Shown in pieces: positions 17,129 to 25,685 of a stretch of 49,899 nt of DNA; position 1 is the first letter of the stretch, and the number at the start of each line of letters is the position of its first letter. Source of the DNA: Candidatus Rifleibacteriota bacterium (GTDB taxonomy: Bacteria > Muiribacteriota > Ozemobacteria > Ozemobacterales > Ozemobacteraceae); NCBI GenBank assembly GCA_015233155.1, contig JADFYG010000046.1:1-49899 (forward strand). The letters are read 5' to 3'. Below the pieces are notes generated by a model. The model did no database searches, was not told the DNA's origin, and worked only from the letters and a program-made list of their open reading frames with translations. The translations under genes and the position numbers were made by a program.

Positions 17129-19027
17129 CTACGCTCCCTGGTACACTTTCCTGAGGATGTATTTTTTATCCTCAACGCCGACATCGACCTTGTCACCTGA
17201 TGATATGAGCCGATCCAGGACCGCCTCGGCAATGCATTCCTCGATGCGCTGAACTTCACGACGCATGGGTCGCGCTCCAAACTGGGAGTCGTACCCCGTG
17301 TCGACGGCATGTGCCACGCATGCATCAGTTACCGTGTAGACGATGTTTTTCTGTTCCAGGATGTGCTTTGCGCTCTCAGCGGCCAGCTTACGGAAAACCG
17401 CCATGAGTTCATCTCTCGTGAAAGGCGAGAATGGAATCACGTGTTCGAGGCGATTGATTATTTCAGGGCGCACGGCCTTCTTCAGCTCTTCCAGGACTTT
17501 GGCCTGAAGCGCCGGAAATTTGGCTTCGAAATCACGCTGCTCGAGGCCGGCGTAATTGTGCGTGCCGACGTTTGAAGTAATAATGATTATCGCATTCTTG
17601 AAGGAAGCCGTCTGTCCCTTCATATCTTTCACGGTGCCTTCGTCCAGCATCTGGAGGAAAATGTCGAACAGCTTCGGATGCGCTTTTTCGATCTCGTCGA
17701 ATAAGACAACCGAGAACGGGTTTTTTGTCATCTCCTTCGTCAGAAGGCCATCTTCGTCGCTGCCGACGTAGCCCACTGGAGAGCCTATGAATCGCGCCAT
17801 GAGATGATCGTCGTAAAATTCAGACATATCAAACCGGATCAGTCGCTTTTCATCACCAAAAAAGGCGCGAGCGATGGTTTTTGCGGTTTCGGTCTTGCCG
17901 GTTCCGGAGGGGCCCAGAAACAAAAATGAACCGATCGGCTTGTTATGCTGGCGGATTCCGGCCCCAAGCATTTTGATGGCGCCAATAATGGCGTCCTTGG
18001 CGCGTTTCTGGCCTATGATAGCCGTCTTGAACGCCTCCTGGAGAGCTCCCATCCGTTTGGTGATCTCATCCGCGCGGCCTTCGCCTACCGGTGCACCTGT
18101 GCGACGGGACAATACCACAGCGACATCTTCCACGGTCAGCGTGGCCGCGAAGAATTTTTCCTTTTCGAGATCCCAGGTGGTGAGAGTAGCGGAAATACGG
18201 TCGCAATCATGAGCTTCAATGGCCTTGATCTCGTTTGCAATAACGGCATCCAGAGCGGTAAGACCTGCACGCGCACGCTTTCCCCCATCCTCCTTGAAAC
18301 GTTTTTCGGCAATCGCTTCTTTAAGAAGATCTATTCCCTTGTCGGGAAAAAAGCGATCTCGCAGGTACTGATCAGCCATTGCAATCGTTTTATCGATCGT
18401 GACTTCAGGAACCACGATGCGATAATGCGCGCCGAATTTCTTTCCGACGCGTATCAGAAGAAGTTTCAATTCATCCGGTTTTGGCTCGTCTATCCGGATG
18501 CGAATAAAACGACGGGCAAACGCCGGATCCGGGTCTTCAATGAATTTCTTGAACTCCGATTCGGTGGTCGCACCGATCATGCTGAAATCACCGCGCGCGA
18601 GAAAAGGCTTTATATAATTTCCGAAGTCAAAGCCACAGCCGGCCTGGACCAGCTTCGTGATCTGATGAAGCTCATCGATGAAAAGAATGACGTTTTTTCC
18701 CTCGACGAGTTCTGAAACAATCTTTTCGACGCGAGCCTCGAGCTGACCGCGATACATGGTTCCGCCGAGAAGCGAAGCGATGTCGAGCTGGATGACACGT
18801 TTTCCCTGGAGTATCTTGGGAACCCGTCCGCTGGCAACGACGGCTGCGAAGCCCTCTACTATGCATGTTTTTCCGACACCGGGGGGCCCGAGGAGAACAG
18901 GATTGTTCTTGCCCTCCATGCTGAGGATGTCGACCATGCGTTTGATTTCTTCTTCCCGGCCGATAAGCGGATCCATGACGCCCTGTGAAGCCAGCATCGT
19001 CAGATCCCGTCCATATTCTTCAATCAT
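17129..19027 (-). CDS. Clp/Hsp100-type AAA+ unfoldase lacking the N-domain
   Basis: The 632-residue protein has two AAA+ modules. D1: Walker A GPPGVGKT (47-54), pore loop GGTMYRGQLEAR (Tyr92), Walker B VILFIDE (113-119). D2: Walker A GPSGTGKT (372-379), pore loop GYVG (419-422), Walker B VVLFDEIEKAH (440-450), arginine finger region VRPEIINRLE. It begins directly at D1, so the N-terminal substrate/adaptor domain of ClpA/B/C is absent, and there is no long ClpB M-domain; only a short linker (about 240-300) joins the modules. No IGL/IGF ClpP-docking loop is evident, so it is probably a proteolysis-independent unfoldase. The ATG at 19027 has AGGAG seven bases upstream. It is followed after two bases by the dynamin gene. 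Confidence 0.9.
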   Translation of the reverse strand: MIEEYGRDLTMLASQGVMDPLIGREEEIKRMVDILSMEGKNNPVLLGPPGVGKTCIVEGFAAVVASGRVPKILQGKRVIQLDIASLLGGTMYRGQLEARVEKIVSELVEGKNVILFIDELHQITKLVQAGCGFDFGNYIKPFLARGDFSMIGATTESEFKKFIEDPDPAFARRFIRIRIDEPKPDELKLLLIRVGKKFGAHYRIVVPEVTIDKTIAMADQYLRDRFFPDKGIDLLKEAIAEKRFKEDGGKRARAGLTALDAVIANEIKAIEAHDCDRISATLTTWDLEKEKFFAATLTVEDVAVVLSRRTGAPVGEGRADEITKRMGALQEAFKTAIIGQKRAKDAIIGAIKMLGAGIRQHNKPIGSFLFLGPSGTGKTETAKTIARAFFGDEKRLIRFDMSEFYDDHLMARFIGSPVGYVGSDEDGLLTKEMTKNPFSVVLFDEIEKAHPKLFDIFLQMLDEGTVKDMKGQTASFKNAIIIITSNVGTHNYAGLEQRDFEAKFPALQAKVLEELKKAVRPEIINRLEHVIPFSPFTRDELMAVFRKLAAESAKHILEQKNIVYTVTDACVAHAVDTGYDSQFGARPMRREVQRIEECIAEAVLDRLISSGDKVDVGVEDKKYILRKVYQGA

Positions 19028-19134
19028 CGCTGTCTCCTAATGGTTCTATTTCTCACAAAATGTTTTGAAGATGAACCAGAATAACATAAAAAAAAAACAT
19101 ATGTGACACGGATGCGGGTACAGGATTCATTTGT

Positions 19135-19140
19135 TATAAT
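19135..19140 (+). promoter_or_regulatory. Consensus -10 hexamer upstream of the glycine-zipper gene
   Basis: A perfect TATAAT stands 27 bases before the start codon at 19168. The position 17 bases upstream does not hold a good -35, so the promoter call is tentative. Confidence 0.4.
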
Positions 19141-19167
19141 TATTGATCATACAGGGGGTAATTTCTA

Positions 19168-20184
19168 ATGAAAACCTTTATAGATCGCTTTTCCAAGCTT
19201 TTTATGGTCGTGTTGTTTATCGCGACGTCGGCGATGGGTTTCGCTCAAACCGCGACTAGCACGAAGCCGGTAAGCAGTCTCACGACTCTAAGTAATTATG
19301 ACGTGAAATTGCGTATCAGTAAGATTGTCATGAATTCTATCCAGGAAGATAAAAAAGCCGGTCGCCCCATAAGTCTGACTAATATTAAAGACCAGATATT
19401 CAGAAAGCCCATTATGGCTCAAGTCGCCATCGACCAGGGCATGGCACATGGTGGAAAGCTTGTTCAGCTTGGTCTTGCCAGCGTATGTCCACCTTATGGC
19501 CTGATCGCCGGTTCACTGCTCGGTGGTGTGATGGGCTCCTTCGGTGGAGCCATCGGCTACGAAACCAGTGTCGCCATGGAAAGCAAGCAAAAATTGAACA
19601 AGAAGGAAACGCTGGGAAAAGCGCTTTATAATATCGATTTGCCATTGTTCATAGGCAGAAACATCGGAAGCATGGCTGGAGCGTTTATCGGACAAGCCTT
19701 GATCCCGATTCCCTGGCTCGGAACAGTTATAGGTGCTGCAGTCGGCGGAGTAATCGGTGGCTTTGCAACAGACGAACTGCGAAAAATCGGCCCAATAGGT
19801 CGCTTCTTCGACAAATTCCAAAGCGAGTGGCAAAAAGTCGGTTCCAACCTGATGAAATCGGGACAGAAAAATGCCACGGCTACCGCAACGCTGGCTCCGA
19901 TAAATCCGGCGACAATAGCCCAACCTGATCAGACAAAACCGTCCAATGTCAGTTCCCCATATACTCCAAGATCTTTTTCAGACACCGATCTCCCGGCTAA
20001 TTCTTCGACAGCCTCCTCAGAATCACTTCAGAAGGCATATGACGCATACCTGATCCTGTACAACAAATACAATGACCTATCGAAGAGCAGCGATTCCTCG
20101 GCAGCCGAACTGACCGATGTCGGCAATAAGCTTCAGGCGGCAAAAGCAAATTATCTCCAGATACAAGCCACGGCAGGTAAGTAA
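19168..20184 (+). CDS. Exported glycine-zipper protein of unknown function
   Basis: A clear signal peptide (residues 1-26, ending SAMGFA then QTAT) starts the 338-residue product. The central part holds two glycine-zipper-like hydrophobic stretches, GLIAGSLLGGVMGSFGGAIG (about 110-135) and GTVIGAAVGGVIGGFATDEL (about 190-213). Such segments pack into or through membranes, as in outer-membrane Gly-zipper proteins. The C-terminus is Ser/Thr/Pro-rich, then helical (LQKAYDAYLILYNKYNDLSK). The start has GGGGG nine bases upstream. It is divergent from the Clp-dynamin operon. The function is unknown; a membrane-active role next to a membrane-remodelling operon is only suggestive. Confidence 0.75.
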   Translation: MKTFIDRFSKLFMVVLFIATSAMGFAQTATSTKPVSSLTTLSNYDVKLRISKIVMNSIQEDKKAGRPISLTNIKDQIFRKPIMAQVAIDQGMAHGGKLVQLGLASVCPPYGLIAGSLLGGVMGSFGGAIGYETSVAMESKQKLNKKETLGKALYNIDLPLFIGRNIGSMAGAFIGQALIPIPWLGTVIGAAVGGVIGGFATDELRKIGPIGRFFDKFQSEWQKVGSNLMKSGQKNATATATLAPINPATIAQPDQTKPSNVSSPYTPRSFSDTDLPANSSTASSESLQKAYDAYLILYNKYNDLSKSSDSSAAELTDVGNKLQAAKANYLQIQATAGK

Positions 20185-20189
20185 GTCAG

Positions 20190-20228
20190 TGTCGAGGGCG
20201 AGAGCACTGCGACGCATCTCGCTCGACA
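20190..20228 (+). terminator. Stem-loop after the glycine-zipper gene
   Basis: TGTCGAG plus CGAG pair with CTCG plus CTCGACA across a GC-rich loop just after the stop codon. No T run follows directly, so termination is possible but not certain. Confidence 0.45.
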
Positions 20229-20289
20229 TAAAAAACCGGGATTTTTAAGCTTCTTTGGTAATCGTGTACCGACACACACCAAGTATCAA

Positions 20290-20319
20290 AATAAAGACGG
20301 GCGACCCACCGGGTCGCCC
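20290..20319 (-). terminator. Rho-independent terminator of the hydrogenase operon
   Basis: A perfect nine-base-pair stem, GGGCGACCC (20299-20307) with GGGTCGCCC (20311-20319) around ACC. On the minus strand it is followed by GTCTTTATTTTG. It lies ten bases past the stop of the catalytic subunit gene. Confidence 0.85.
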
Positions 20320-20329
20320 ATCTTGTTCG

Positions 20330-22303
20330 TTACACGATCTTACTGCCGCGCTTCAAATAATGTGTATGAAGCAGATGATGCGACTCGTAGCCGCAGGGAC
20401 CACCTTTCAGGAATTCCTTGTATATCTTTATCACGGAAGGGTTTTCATGAGACTTGCGCAGCCCGAGACTGCGGTCTTCGCTGTAGATAGCCCTTGCGCG
20501 TGCCTTCCGAATCTCGGGTGAGGTCGGAATGGGTTGTCCGCCACCGCCGAGACAGCCGCCAGGACATGCCATGAATTCTATGAAGTGGCAATGGGAGAAC
20601 TTTCCGCCGGCTTTTATATCTTCCATTACGCGGCGGGCATTCGCAGTTCCGTGGACTACTGCAACTTTGAGTGTCGCCCCTTTCAGGAAATCGAAACTCT
20701 TGGCCTTCAGCGCTTTACTCAAAATTGCCGGAACCTTTGCAGTCTGAGTTATCGGAATCTCGTAATACCGGATTCCTTCAAAACCTCGAACAGGCATAAT
20801 TTCAAGATTTTCGAATATATTTTCGGTCTTGACGCCGGTCACGATTTCCACCGCTGTACGCAGAGCCGCTTCCATTACTCCGCCGCTCGCACCGAATATC
20901 AGCCCCGCTCCGGAGGCTTCCCCGACCGGATTATCGAAATCTGATGGAGGCAGGTTTGGAAGATCAAGAGCGGCTTCATGGATCATTCCCGCCATCTCGC
21001 GTGCGGTCAGACCGTAATCAACATCCTTGAACCCGGAATCGTGCATCTCCGGCCGATTACATTCGAATTTCTTCGCGCTGCAAGGCATGAGTGCGACAGT
21101 GACTATATCTTTGGGGTCAATTCCGGCCTTTTCCGCATACCAGGTTTTCAGCAGGGCGCCGAACATCTGCTGCGGGCTTTTGCATGAGGAGAGATGGTCG
21201 ATCATATCCGGATAGAAATGCTCGAGGAATTTGACCCACCCCGGCGAGCACGATGTGAACTGCGGAAGAACCACTTTCTTATCGCCGTCAACCAGAGCTT
21301 TTTCAAGTCTGACAAGCAGTTCTGTCGCTTCTTCCATGATGGTCAGATCGGCGGTGAAATTAGTGTCGAAAACCTTGTCGAAGCCGCATCGACGAAGTGC
21401 GGTGTTGAGCTGACGCGTGTAGGATTGTCCGGCGGGACGGCCGAAGCATTCCCCGATAGCGGCCCGCGGACTTGGCGCAGTCTGAATGATGACGTGCTTA
21501 CTCGGGTCGTCTATTGCCGCCCATATTTCATTTCTGGGATCATTGGCGTGCAAAGCGCTGACCGGACAACGATTGATACACTGGCCGCAATTGATGCAGA
21601 CGACGTCGCCTAAAGGCATGTTCATGAATGTGACGATTTCGGTTTTATTGCCTCGGTTGACGGCTTCCAGGACGCCGACTTCCTGTAAATCTATGCACGT
21701 ACGTACGCAACGTCGGCACAGAATACATTTGTTCATATCACGCACGACGCTGTAACTCGACCGATCCACCTGGTGTTTTGGCGCAGTGATATGGCCAAAA
21801 CGGTAGAAATCAACTCCGTGCTCCTTGGCCAGGCTTTGCAGTTCACAATTGTTGTTACGAATACAGGAATAGCACTCCCCATAATGATGCTTGAGCATAA
21901 GGTCGAGGATATGACGACGCGCCTTTCGAACCCGGGCAGAATAAGTGTGTATCTTCATCGGCTGAGTAATCGGATAGGAACATGATGCCTGCAGGTTACG
22001 CTGCCCCTCGATCTCAATAACACAGATGCGACACACTCCCGCCACACAAAGGTCCTCGTGATGGCAAAGAGTGGGAATTTTGATGTTCATGAGTCGTGCG
22101 GCATCGAGAATTGTTGTTCCGAATGGAACTTCCATCTCGTTATCGTCGATGACAATTTTTACACTGGTTCCGTGATCCTTGGCGTCCATGATCTCCGGCA
22201 TGCGGAACTTGCGTTGGGCAATTGGTGAGCGATCGTTATCATGATTGGAACCACTGTTTTTAGTGGCTATATCGTTGGTTGTATCACTATTTTTTGTAGT
22301 CAT
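20330..22303 (-). CDS. hndD: [FeFe]-hydrogenase catalytic subunit (HydA/HndD type)
   Basis: The 657-residue protein oxidises or evolves H2 at the H-cluster. Domains: a low-complexity tail (1-35); a [2Fe-2S] domain (Cys80, 91, 94, 108); a His-Cys [4Fe-4S] site (His140, Cys144, 147, 153); two [4Fe-4S] motifs (Cys193/196/199/203 and 236/239/242/246); and the H-cluster domain with L1 TSCSPGW (350-356), L2 MPCSAKKFE and L3 FMACPGGCLGGGGQP. A small-subunit-like tail follows (SEDRSLGLRKSHENP). L1 usually reads TSCCPGW; here the second cysteine is serine. It is the last gene of the operon with the NuoE-like and NuoF-like subunits. Maturases HydE, HydF and HydG are not in the window. Confidence 0.93.
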   Translation of the reverse strand: MTTKNSDTTNDIATKNSGSNHDNDRSPIAQRKFRMPEIMDAKDHGTSVKIVIDDNEMEVPFGTTILDAARLMNIKIPTLCHHEDLCVAGVCRICVIEIEGQRNLQASCSYPITQPMKIHTYSARVRKARRHILDLMLKHHYGECYSCIRNNNCELQSLAKEHGVDFYRFGHITAPKHQVDRSSYSVVRDMNKCILCRRCVRTCIDLQEVGVLEAVNRGNKTEIVTFMNMPLGDVVCINCGQCINRCPVSALHANDPRNEIWAAIDDPSKHVIIQTAPSPRAAIGECFGRPAGQSYTRQLNTALRRCGFDKVFDTNFTADLTIMEEATELLVRLEKALVDGDKKVVLPQFTSCSPGWVKFLEHFYPDMIDHLSSCKSPQQMFGALLKTWYAEKAGIDPKDIVTVALMPCSAKKFECNRPEMHDSGFKDVDYGLTAREMAGMIHEAALDLPNLPPSDFDNPVGEASGAGLIFGASGGVMEAALRTAVEIVTGVKTENIFENLEIMPVRGFEGIRYYEIPITQTAKVPAILSKALKAKSFDFLKGATLKVAVVHGTANARRVMEDIKAGGKFSHCHFIEFMACPGGCLGGGGQPIPTSPEIRKARARAIYSEDRSLGLRKSHENPSVIKIYKEFLKGGPCGYESHHLLHTHYLKRGSKIV

Positions 22304-22342
22304 GAGTGCTCTAAGTCTCCTCTATTATGGATGTTTCCCTCG

Positions 22343-23539
22343 TCAACGCGCACTGTCCCGGGAGAGAATCTCGTGTTTGAAGTTCTTCAGTATCGACATA
22401 AATGCATTTGGCGCACTTTGCCCAAGACCGCATTTGCTGGTTACCTGCATCGTTTCGCAAAGTCCGAGAAGTTCGTTGAGATATTTCATCGAGCATTTTC
22501 TTTGCTCCAGCATCTCTATACCTTCCAGAAGTGCCTCAACACCATATCGACATGGAGTACACTGGCCGCACGATTCTTCGGCAAAGAACTCCATGAAGTT
22601 CCTGGCGACGGCAAGCATATCCCGATGTGGTCCGAACACGATAATTGAACCACCCGTGGAAATATCTTCGAAGGCGAGTGTGGATTCAAACTCATCATGA
22701 GCCACGCAACGGCCGGATGCTCCGCCGACTTGTACGGCTTTGGCATCACGAGCTCCAATGTGGGTCAGGACTTCCTTTACGGTAATCCCAAGTGGAAACT
22801 CGTAGACGCCTGGTTTTGCGCAATCCCCGGAAATGCTGAAAAGCTTGGTACCAGTCGACTTATCCGTTCCGAATTTTTTGAACCATTCGGCCCCTTTGTC
22901 GAGAATGTGCAGAGCTGTTATGAATGTCTCGACGTTGTTCACGACCGTGGGTTTGCCCATGAAACCACAGGTTACCGGGAATGGAGGCCTGTTGCGAGGC
23001 TCTCCGCGCTGCCCCTCGAGGCTTTCTATCAGCGCGGTCTCTTCACCGCAGACGTAAGCGCCGCTTCCAAGACGGACAGTAATATTGAAAACAAATCCCT
23101 TTTTTCCGGCGATGTTGTCACCAAGCAGCTTATTTTCATAACGATTTTTTATGCGATCGTGTATGTGATCGATCATATAGACATATTCGCCACGCAGATA
23201 GATGATGCCTGACTCCGCTCCTACGGCATACCCAGCTATAGTCATGCCTGCTAACAGAGCATCTGTGTAATCGGTCAGCAATACGCGATCCTTGAACGTA
23301 CCAGGCTCGCCTTCGTCAGCATTACAAATAATGTATTTTTGGTCAGATCTTGCTTCAGCCGCAAGGCTCCATTTACGACCTGTCGAAAATCCTGCACCGC
23401 CACGCCCCTTCAGCTTCGAGTCAGTCACTTCGCGAAGAATATCTTCCCTGTCCTCTTTCAGGACCTTTATCAAAATCGCGTCTACATCAATCTCACGAAG
23501 AATAATCCCCTCGTTTCTGGCAGTCTTCTTGTCGTTCAT
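22343..23539 (-). CDS. hndC: NuoF-like NADH-binding hydrogenase subunit, compact form
   Basis: The 398-residue flavoprotein carries the NADH/FMN motif GRGGAGFSTGRKW, NADEGEPGTFKDR, the second glycine motif GSGAYVCGEETALIES, an SLBB-like region and the C-terminal [4Fe-4S] site SCGQCTPCR...C. It would pass electrons between NAD(H) and the iron-sulfur chain. HydB/HndC subunits of electron-bifurcating hydrogenases are usually near 500-600 residues with an N-terminal thioredoxin-like [2Fe-2S] domain and/or a C-terminal two-[4Fe-4S] ferredoxin domain. Both are missing here, leaving only the NuoF core, and no HndB-like gene is present. It overlaps the hndA-like gene by four bases (ATGA). Confidence 0.9.
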   Translation of the reverse strand: MNDKKTARNEGIILREIDVDAILIKVLKEDREDILREVTDSKLKGRGGAGFSTGRKWSLAAEARSDQKYIICNADEGEPGTFKDRVLLTDYTDALLAGMTIAGYAVGAESGIIYLRGEYVYMIDHIHDRIKNRYENKLLGDNIAGKKGFVFNITVRLGSGAYVCGEETALIESLEGQRGEPRNRPPFPVTCGFMGKPTVVNNVETFITALHILDKGAEWFKKFGTDKSTGTKLFSISGDCAKPGVYEFPLGITVKEVLTHIGARDAKAVQVGGASGRCVAHDEFESTLAFEDISTGGSIIVFGPHRDMLAVARNFMEFFAEESCGQCTPCRYGVEALLEGIEMLEQRKCSMKYLNELLGLCETMQVTSKCGLGQSAPNAFMSILKNFKHEILSRDSAR

Positions 23540-24051
23540 TCGTGCTTTTTCTCCTCGGTAACACTGGCCCCGAACTTCCTGACGTAGGATTCAATAATGT
23601 CAGCAACGCTCTCTGGCGTCACCTCAGTATAAATCTCATCATTCACCAGAAGCGCCGGCCCGCTGTCGCACATACCAAGGCAATTCGTGTATTCAAGCGT
23701 AAACATACCGTCCTTAGTGGTCTCACCAAAAGTAATGCCGAGATCGTTTTCAAGCTGTCTGGCAATGACGGCTTTGCCGGTCATTTCGCATGAAATCGTC
23801 CGGCAGAGGCGAATGATGAATTTTCCTTTTGGCTTAGTCGAGAGAAACGAGTAAAAACTGACGACCCCGTAAACTTCAACAGGGTGAATATGGAAAGCGC
23901 CGGCGGACTCCTGCATGGCCTCTGGTGAAATATATCGATATTTGCGCTGGACATGCTGCAAAACCGGCATCAGGCCGCTACGATGATGATCGTATTTCCT
24001 GGCCATCTCCCAAATCTCTGTTTTTAGCTGATCACGTTCTGACGCTAACAT
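23536..24051 (-). CDS. hndA: NuoE-like [2Fe-2S] hydrogenase subunit
   Basis: This 171-residue subunit has the NuoE/HndA fold with helix bundle MARKYDHHRSGLMPVLQHVQ, the segment VYGVVSFYSFLS, and the four [2Fe-2S] ligands arranged as CRTISC (C-x4-C) and CLGMC (C-x3-C). The start is chosen at the ATG at 24051, which has CAGGAG eight bases upstream and lies about 30 bases after the predicted transcription start; the frame to 24087 would begin before the promoter's start site. It is the first gene of the hydrogenase operon and overlaps the next gene by four bases. Confidence 0.92.
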   Translation of the reverse strand: MLASERDQLKTEIWEMARKYDHHRSGLMPVLQHVQRKYRYISPEAMQESAGAFHIHPVEVYGVVSFYSFLSTKPKGKFIIRLCRTISCEMTGKAVIARQLENDLGITFGETTKDGMFTLEYTNCLGMCDSGPALLVNDEIYTEVTPESVADIIESYVRKFGASVTEEKKHE

Positions 24052-24085
24052 TATCTTTTCTCCTGTAAAAGCGGTTTGCAGAAAC

Positions 24086-24114
24086 ACTATAGCATATAGC
24101 TATGCAGTTGTCAT
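24086..24114 (-). promoter_or_regulatory. Sigma-70-type promoter of the hydrogenase operon
   Basis: On the minus strand, -35 ATGACA (24109-24114), a 17-base spacer and -10 TATAGT (24086-24091) preceded by TGC, an extended -10. Transcription would start near 24079, giving a leader of about 28 bases with CAGGAG before the ATG at 24051. Confidence 0.7.
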
Positions 24115-24362
24115 CAAGAAAGAGAAAATAATCACAATTCAAGGAAAACATTCACAATCAAAGTGTTTGAGATTGCCGACTCAATACTCGGATCCCATTC
24201 AGATGGTGAGCATAACCCCGCTATTATGAATCCATCTCCAAATTCATTCCGCTGGATTCAGCTCCGGAGAATATAGATCCAGAAGTAACATCGTGATGCT
24301 GTCCGGAATTCCGCAGGGCGCCATCTGACACTTGCTCGAAAATATATCCGAATCTGTTCTCC

Positions 24363-24401
24363 ATAAAAACAAACCCGGCAGCTCTCGTTGCCGGGTTTGT
24401 T
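24363..24401 (-). terminator. Rho-independent terminator of the lipoprotein gene
   Basis: A perfect 13-base-pair stem, AACAAACCCGGCA (24368-24380) with TGCCGGGTTTGTT (24389-24401). On the minus strand it runs into TTTGTTTTTATG. It begins 16 bases after the stop codon. Confidence 0.88.
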
Positions 24402-24417
24402 CGATTAAACAACCTGG

Positions 24418-25380
24418 TTACTGGTGAGACTGGAAGTCGTGTCCCATCACATTCCCACCGTTCACAGAAACTGCATAGGATGGCGGGGTAAAGGTATGCT
24501 GAGGTTTCGAAGCAGTAAGGGTGTAATTGCCGTTTGGAACACCAGTAATAGTGTAATATCCACTATTGCTTGTAGAGGTATAGCTTTTCGAGGGATCAGC
24601 GGTTGATGTTAGAGTCAAAAGGGTGCCGGTCTCTCCTGATGTGTCCACTGCTGTAACATAGCCGCTCACCGAAAAGGTGGTGGCAGGATTAACCGTATTC
24701 TGGCCGATTTTTTGGGCAGCGGCGATGACGGTTGGATTCCATTGGAAATTGGTCTGGGAGGACGGAATGAACGCTCCAATGCCCTGCAGTTGGGCATTAA
24801 TATTGGCTACCAGAGCGGCAATGCTGCCAACATTGGGGGAAAAATCGTTAATGATCCTGCTGCCAAAACCAGCCCAATACTCGAACGAAAGCGCTGTCGC
24901 CGTGTCTGAAGCCAAAATACCCTTGTTCAAAGCTGATGTATTGCCATTGGCAACATACTGAACGAAATAATACTTGAAGATCGGCTGAGCATTAGCCTGC
25001 GCGTTGGCTGGAAAAATTTCAACCTTGTACTGGCCGTTGGTAGAATTGGCAGTTACTGCAACTGCTGGAAATATGAGTGTATTCCCATCAGTTGAGACGG
25101 TTGCAGTGCTCGTAGAAACGGTGTTTTGTCCATTTGGTGTGATCTTAAGAACGTAGTTTATGCTAAGACTATCAGCATAAACCGCCGATCTTGCCCCTCC
25201 CCTTTTCGAAGTGGCGAAAGCGACACCTGTTGGACCAGCTGCGGAAATGGTGGCAAGGAGGACCCCGGGTATTACCGGAGCAGCCGGACTGCCCCCTCCA
25301 CCGCCGCCTCCACAACCTGCGGTTAACAAAATTCCACCGATAAATGCTACAAGAATGAATGCGGAAAACATGCTTTTCAT
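24418..25380 (-). CDS. Lipoprotein with glycine run and C-terminal Cna_B/CarboxypepD_reg-like domain
   Basis: The start is the ATG at 25380, with GGAGG six bases upstream; longer frames lack a signal. The signal peptide ILLTAGC gives a lipid-anchored Cys followed directly by a run of seven glycines, probably a flexible tether. The middle (about 50-225) is a beta-rich region of unknown family (INYVLKITPNGQNTVSTSTA, YKVEIFPANAQANAQPIFKY). The last 85 residues form a Cna_B or carboxypeptidase-regulatory-like sandwich (FSVSGYVTAVDTSGETGTLL, YYTITGVPNGNYTLTASKP). The 320-residue product is probably exposed on a membrane surface; its ligand is unknown. Confidence 0.78.
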   Translation of the reverse strand: MKSMFSAFILVAFIGGILLTAGCGGGGGGGSPAAPVIPGVLLATISAAGPTGVAFATSKRGGARSAVYADSLSINYVLKITPNGQNTVSTSTATVSTDGNTLIFPAVAVTANSTNGQYKVEIFPANAQANAQPIFKYYFVQYVANGNTSALNKGILASDTATALSFEYWAGFGSRIINDFSPNVGSIAALVANINAQLQGIGAFIPSSQTNFQWNPTVIAAAQKIGQNTVNPATTFSVSGYVTAVDTSGETGTLLTLTSTADPSKSYTSTSNSGYYTITGVPNGNYTLTASKPQHTFTPPSYAVSVNGGNVMGHDFQSHQ

Positions 25381-25568
25381 AAACTTCCTCCGAATGTTTG
25401 TCGTGGGATTCATTTTTTTTTGATCATCTTGTCCCATATCGTAATCGAAACCTAAAATGGCCCGACAACATTTTCTAATTGCTGAACCCCTTTTCGGCTG
25501 CAGGTCAATCAACCTCGGTCGAAACCACCGTCTCCTTGGTTCGCCACCCTTTCAATACCGCGCAATCC

Positions 25569-25643
25569 TCATCGGAAGAGAAGTGCGATTAAAATGAGAA
25601 CAGGAATTGGCACGCCTAAAATAAAAAGCAGAATGTACCGCAT
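25569..25643 (-). CDS. 24-residue hydrophobic micro-protein
   Basis: An ATG at 25643 preceded by GAAGGAGG (eight bases before) opens a 24-codon frame ending in TGA at 25569. Its product, MRYILLFILGVPIPVLILIA plus LLFR, is a single membrane span with a central GVPIP kink and charged ends. The strong ribosome binding site and gene-like spacing favour a real small membrane protein. Very short GVPIP-containing hydrophobic proteins of this kind occur in many proteobacterial genomes, to my knowledge without a proven function. It lies 42 bases after the stop of the membrane-protein gene on the same strand, so both are probably one transcript. Confidence 0.7.
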   Translation of the reverse strand: MRYILLFILGVPIPVLILIALLFR

Positions 25644-25685
25644 CAAGAAGCCTCCTTCACTAATGTGTCTCGTCAGTTCGTTGGA

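Larger units (their letters stand above)
24052..24417. other. Intergenic region between hydrogenase operon and lipoprotein gene
   Basis: Holds the hydrogenase promoter (24086-24114) at one end and the terminator of the upstream-lying lipoprotein gene (24363-24401) at the other. I see no gene, tRNA or repeat in the middle (about 24120-24360); a 62-codon frame there overlaps the terminator and lacks a ribosome binding site. Confidence 0.6.

Noticed and set aside
17945..18715. 256-codon plus-strand frame
   Set aside because: Antisense to the well-defined Clp-type gene; its product has no recognisable motif.
24224..24412. 62-codon minus-strand frame
   Set aside because: Starts inside the lipoprotein gene terminator and has no ribosome binding site.
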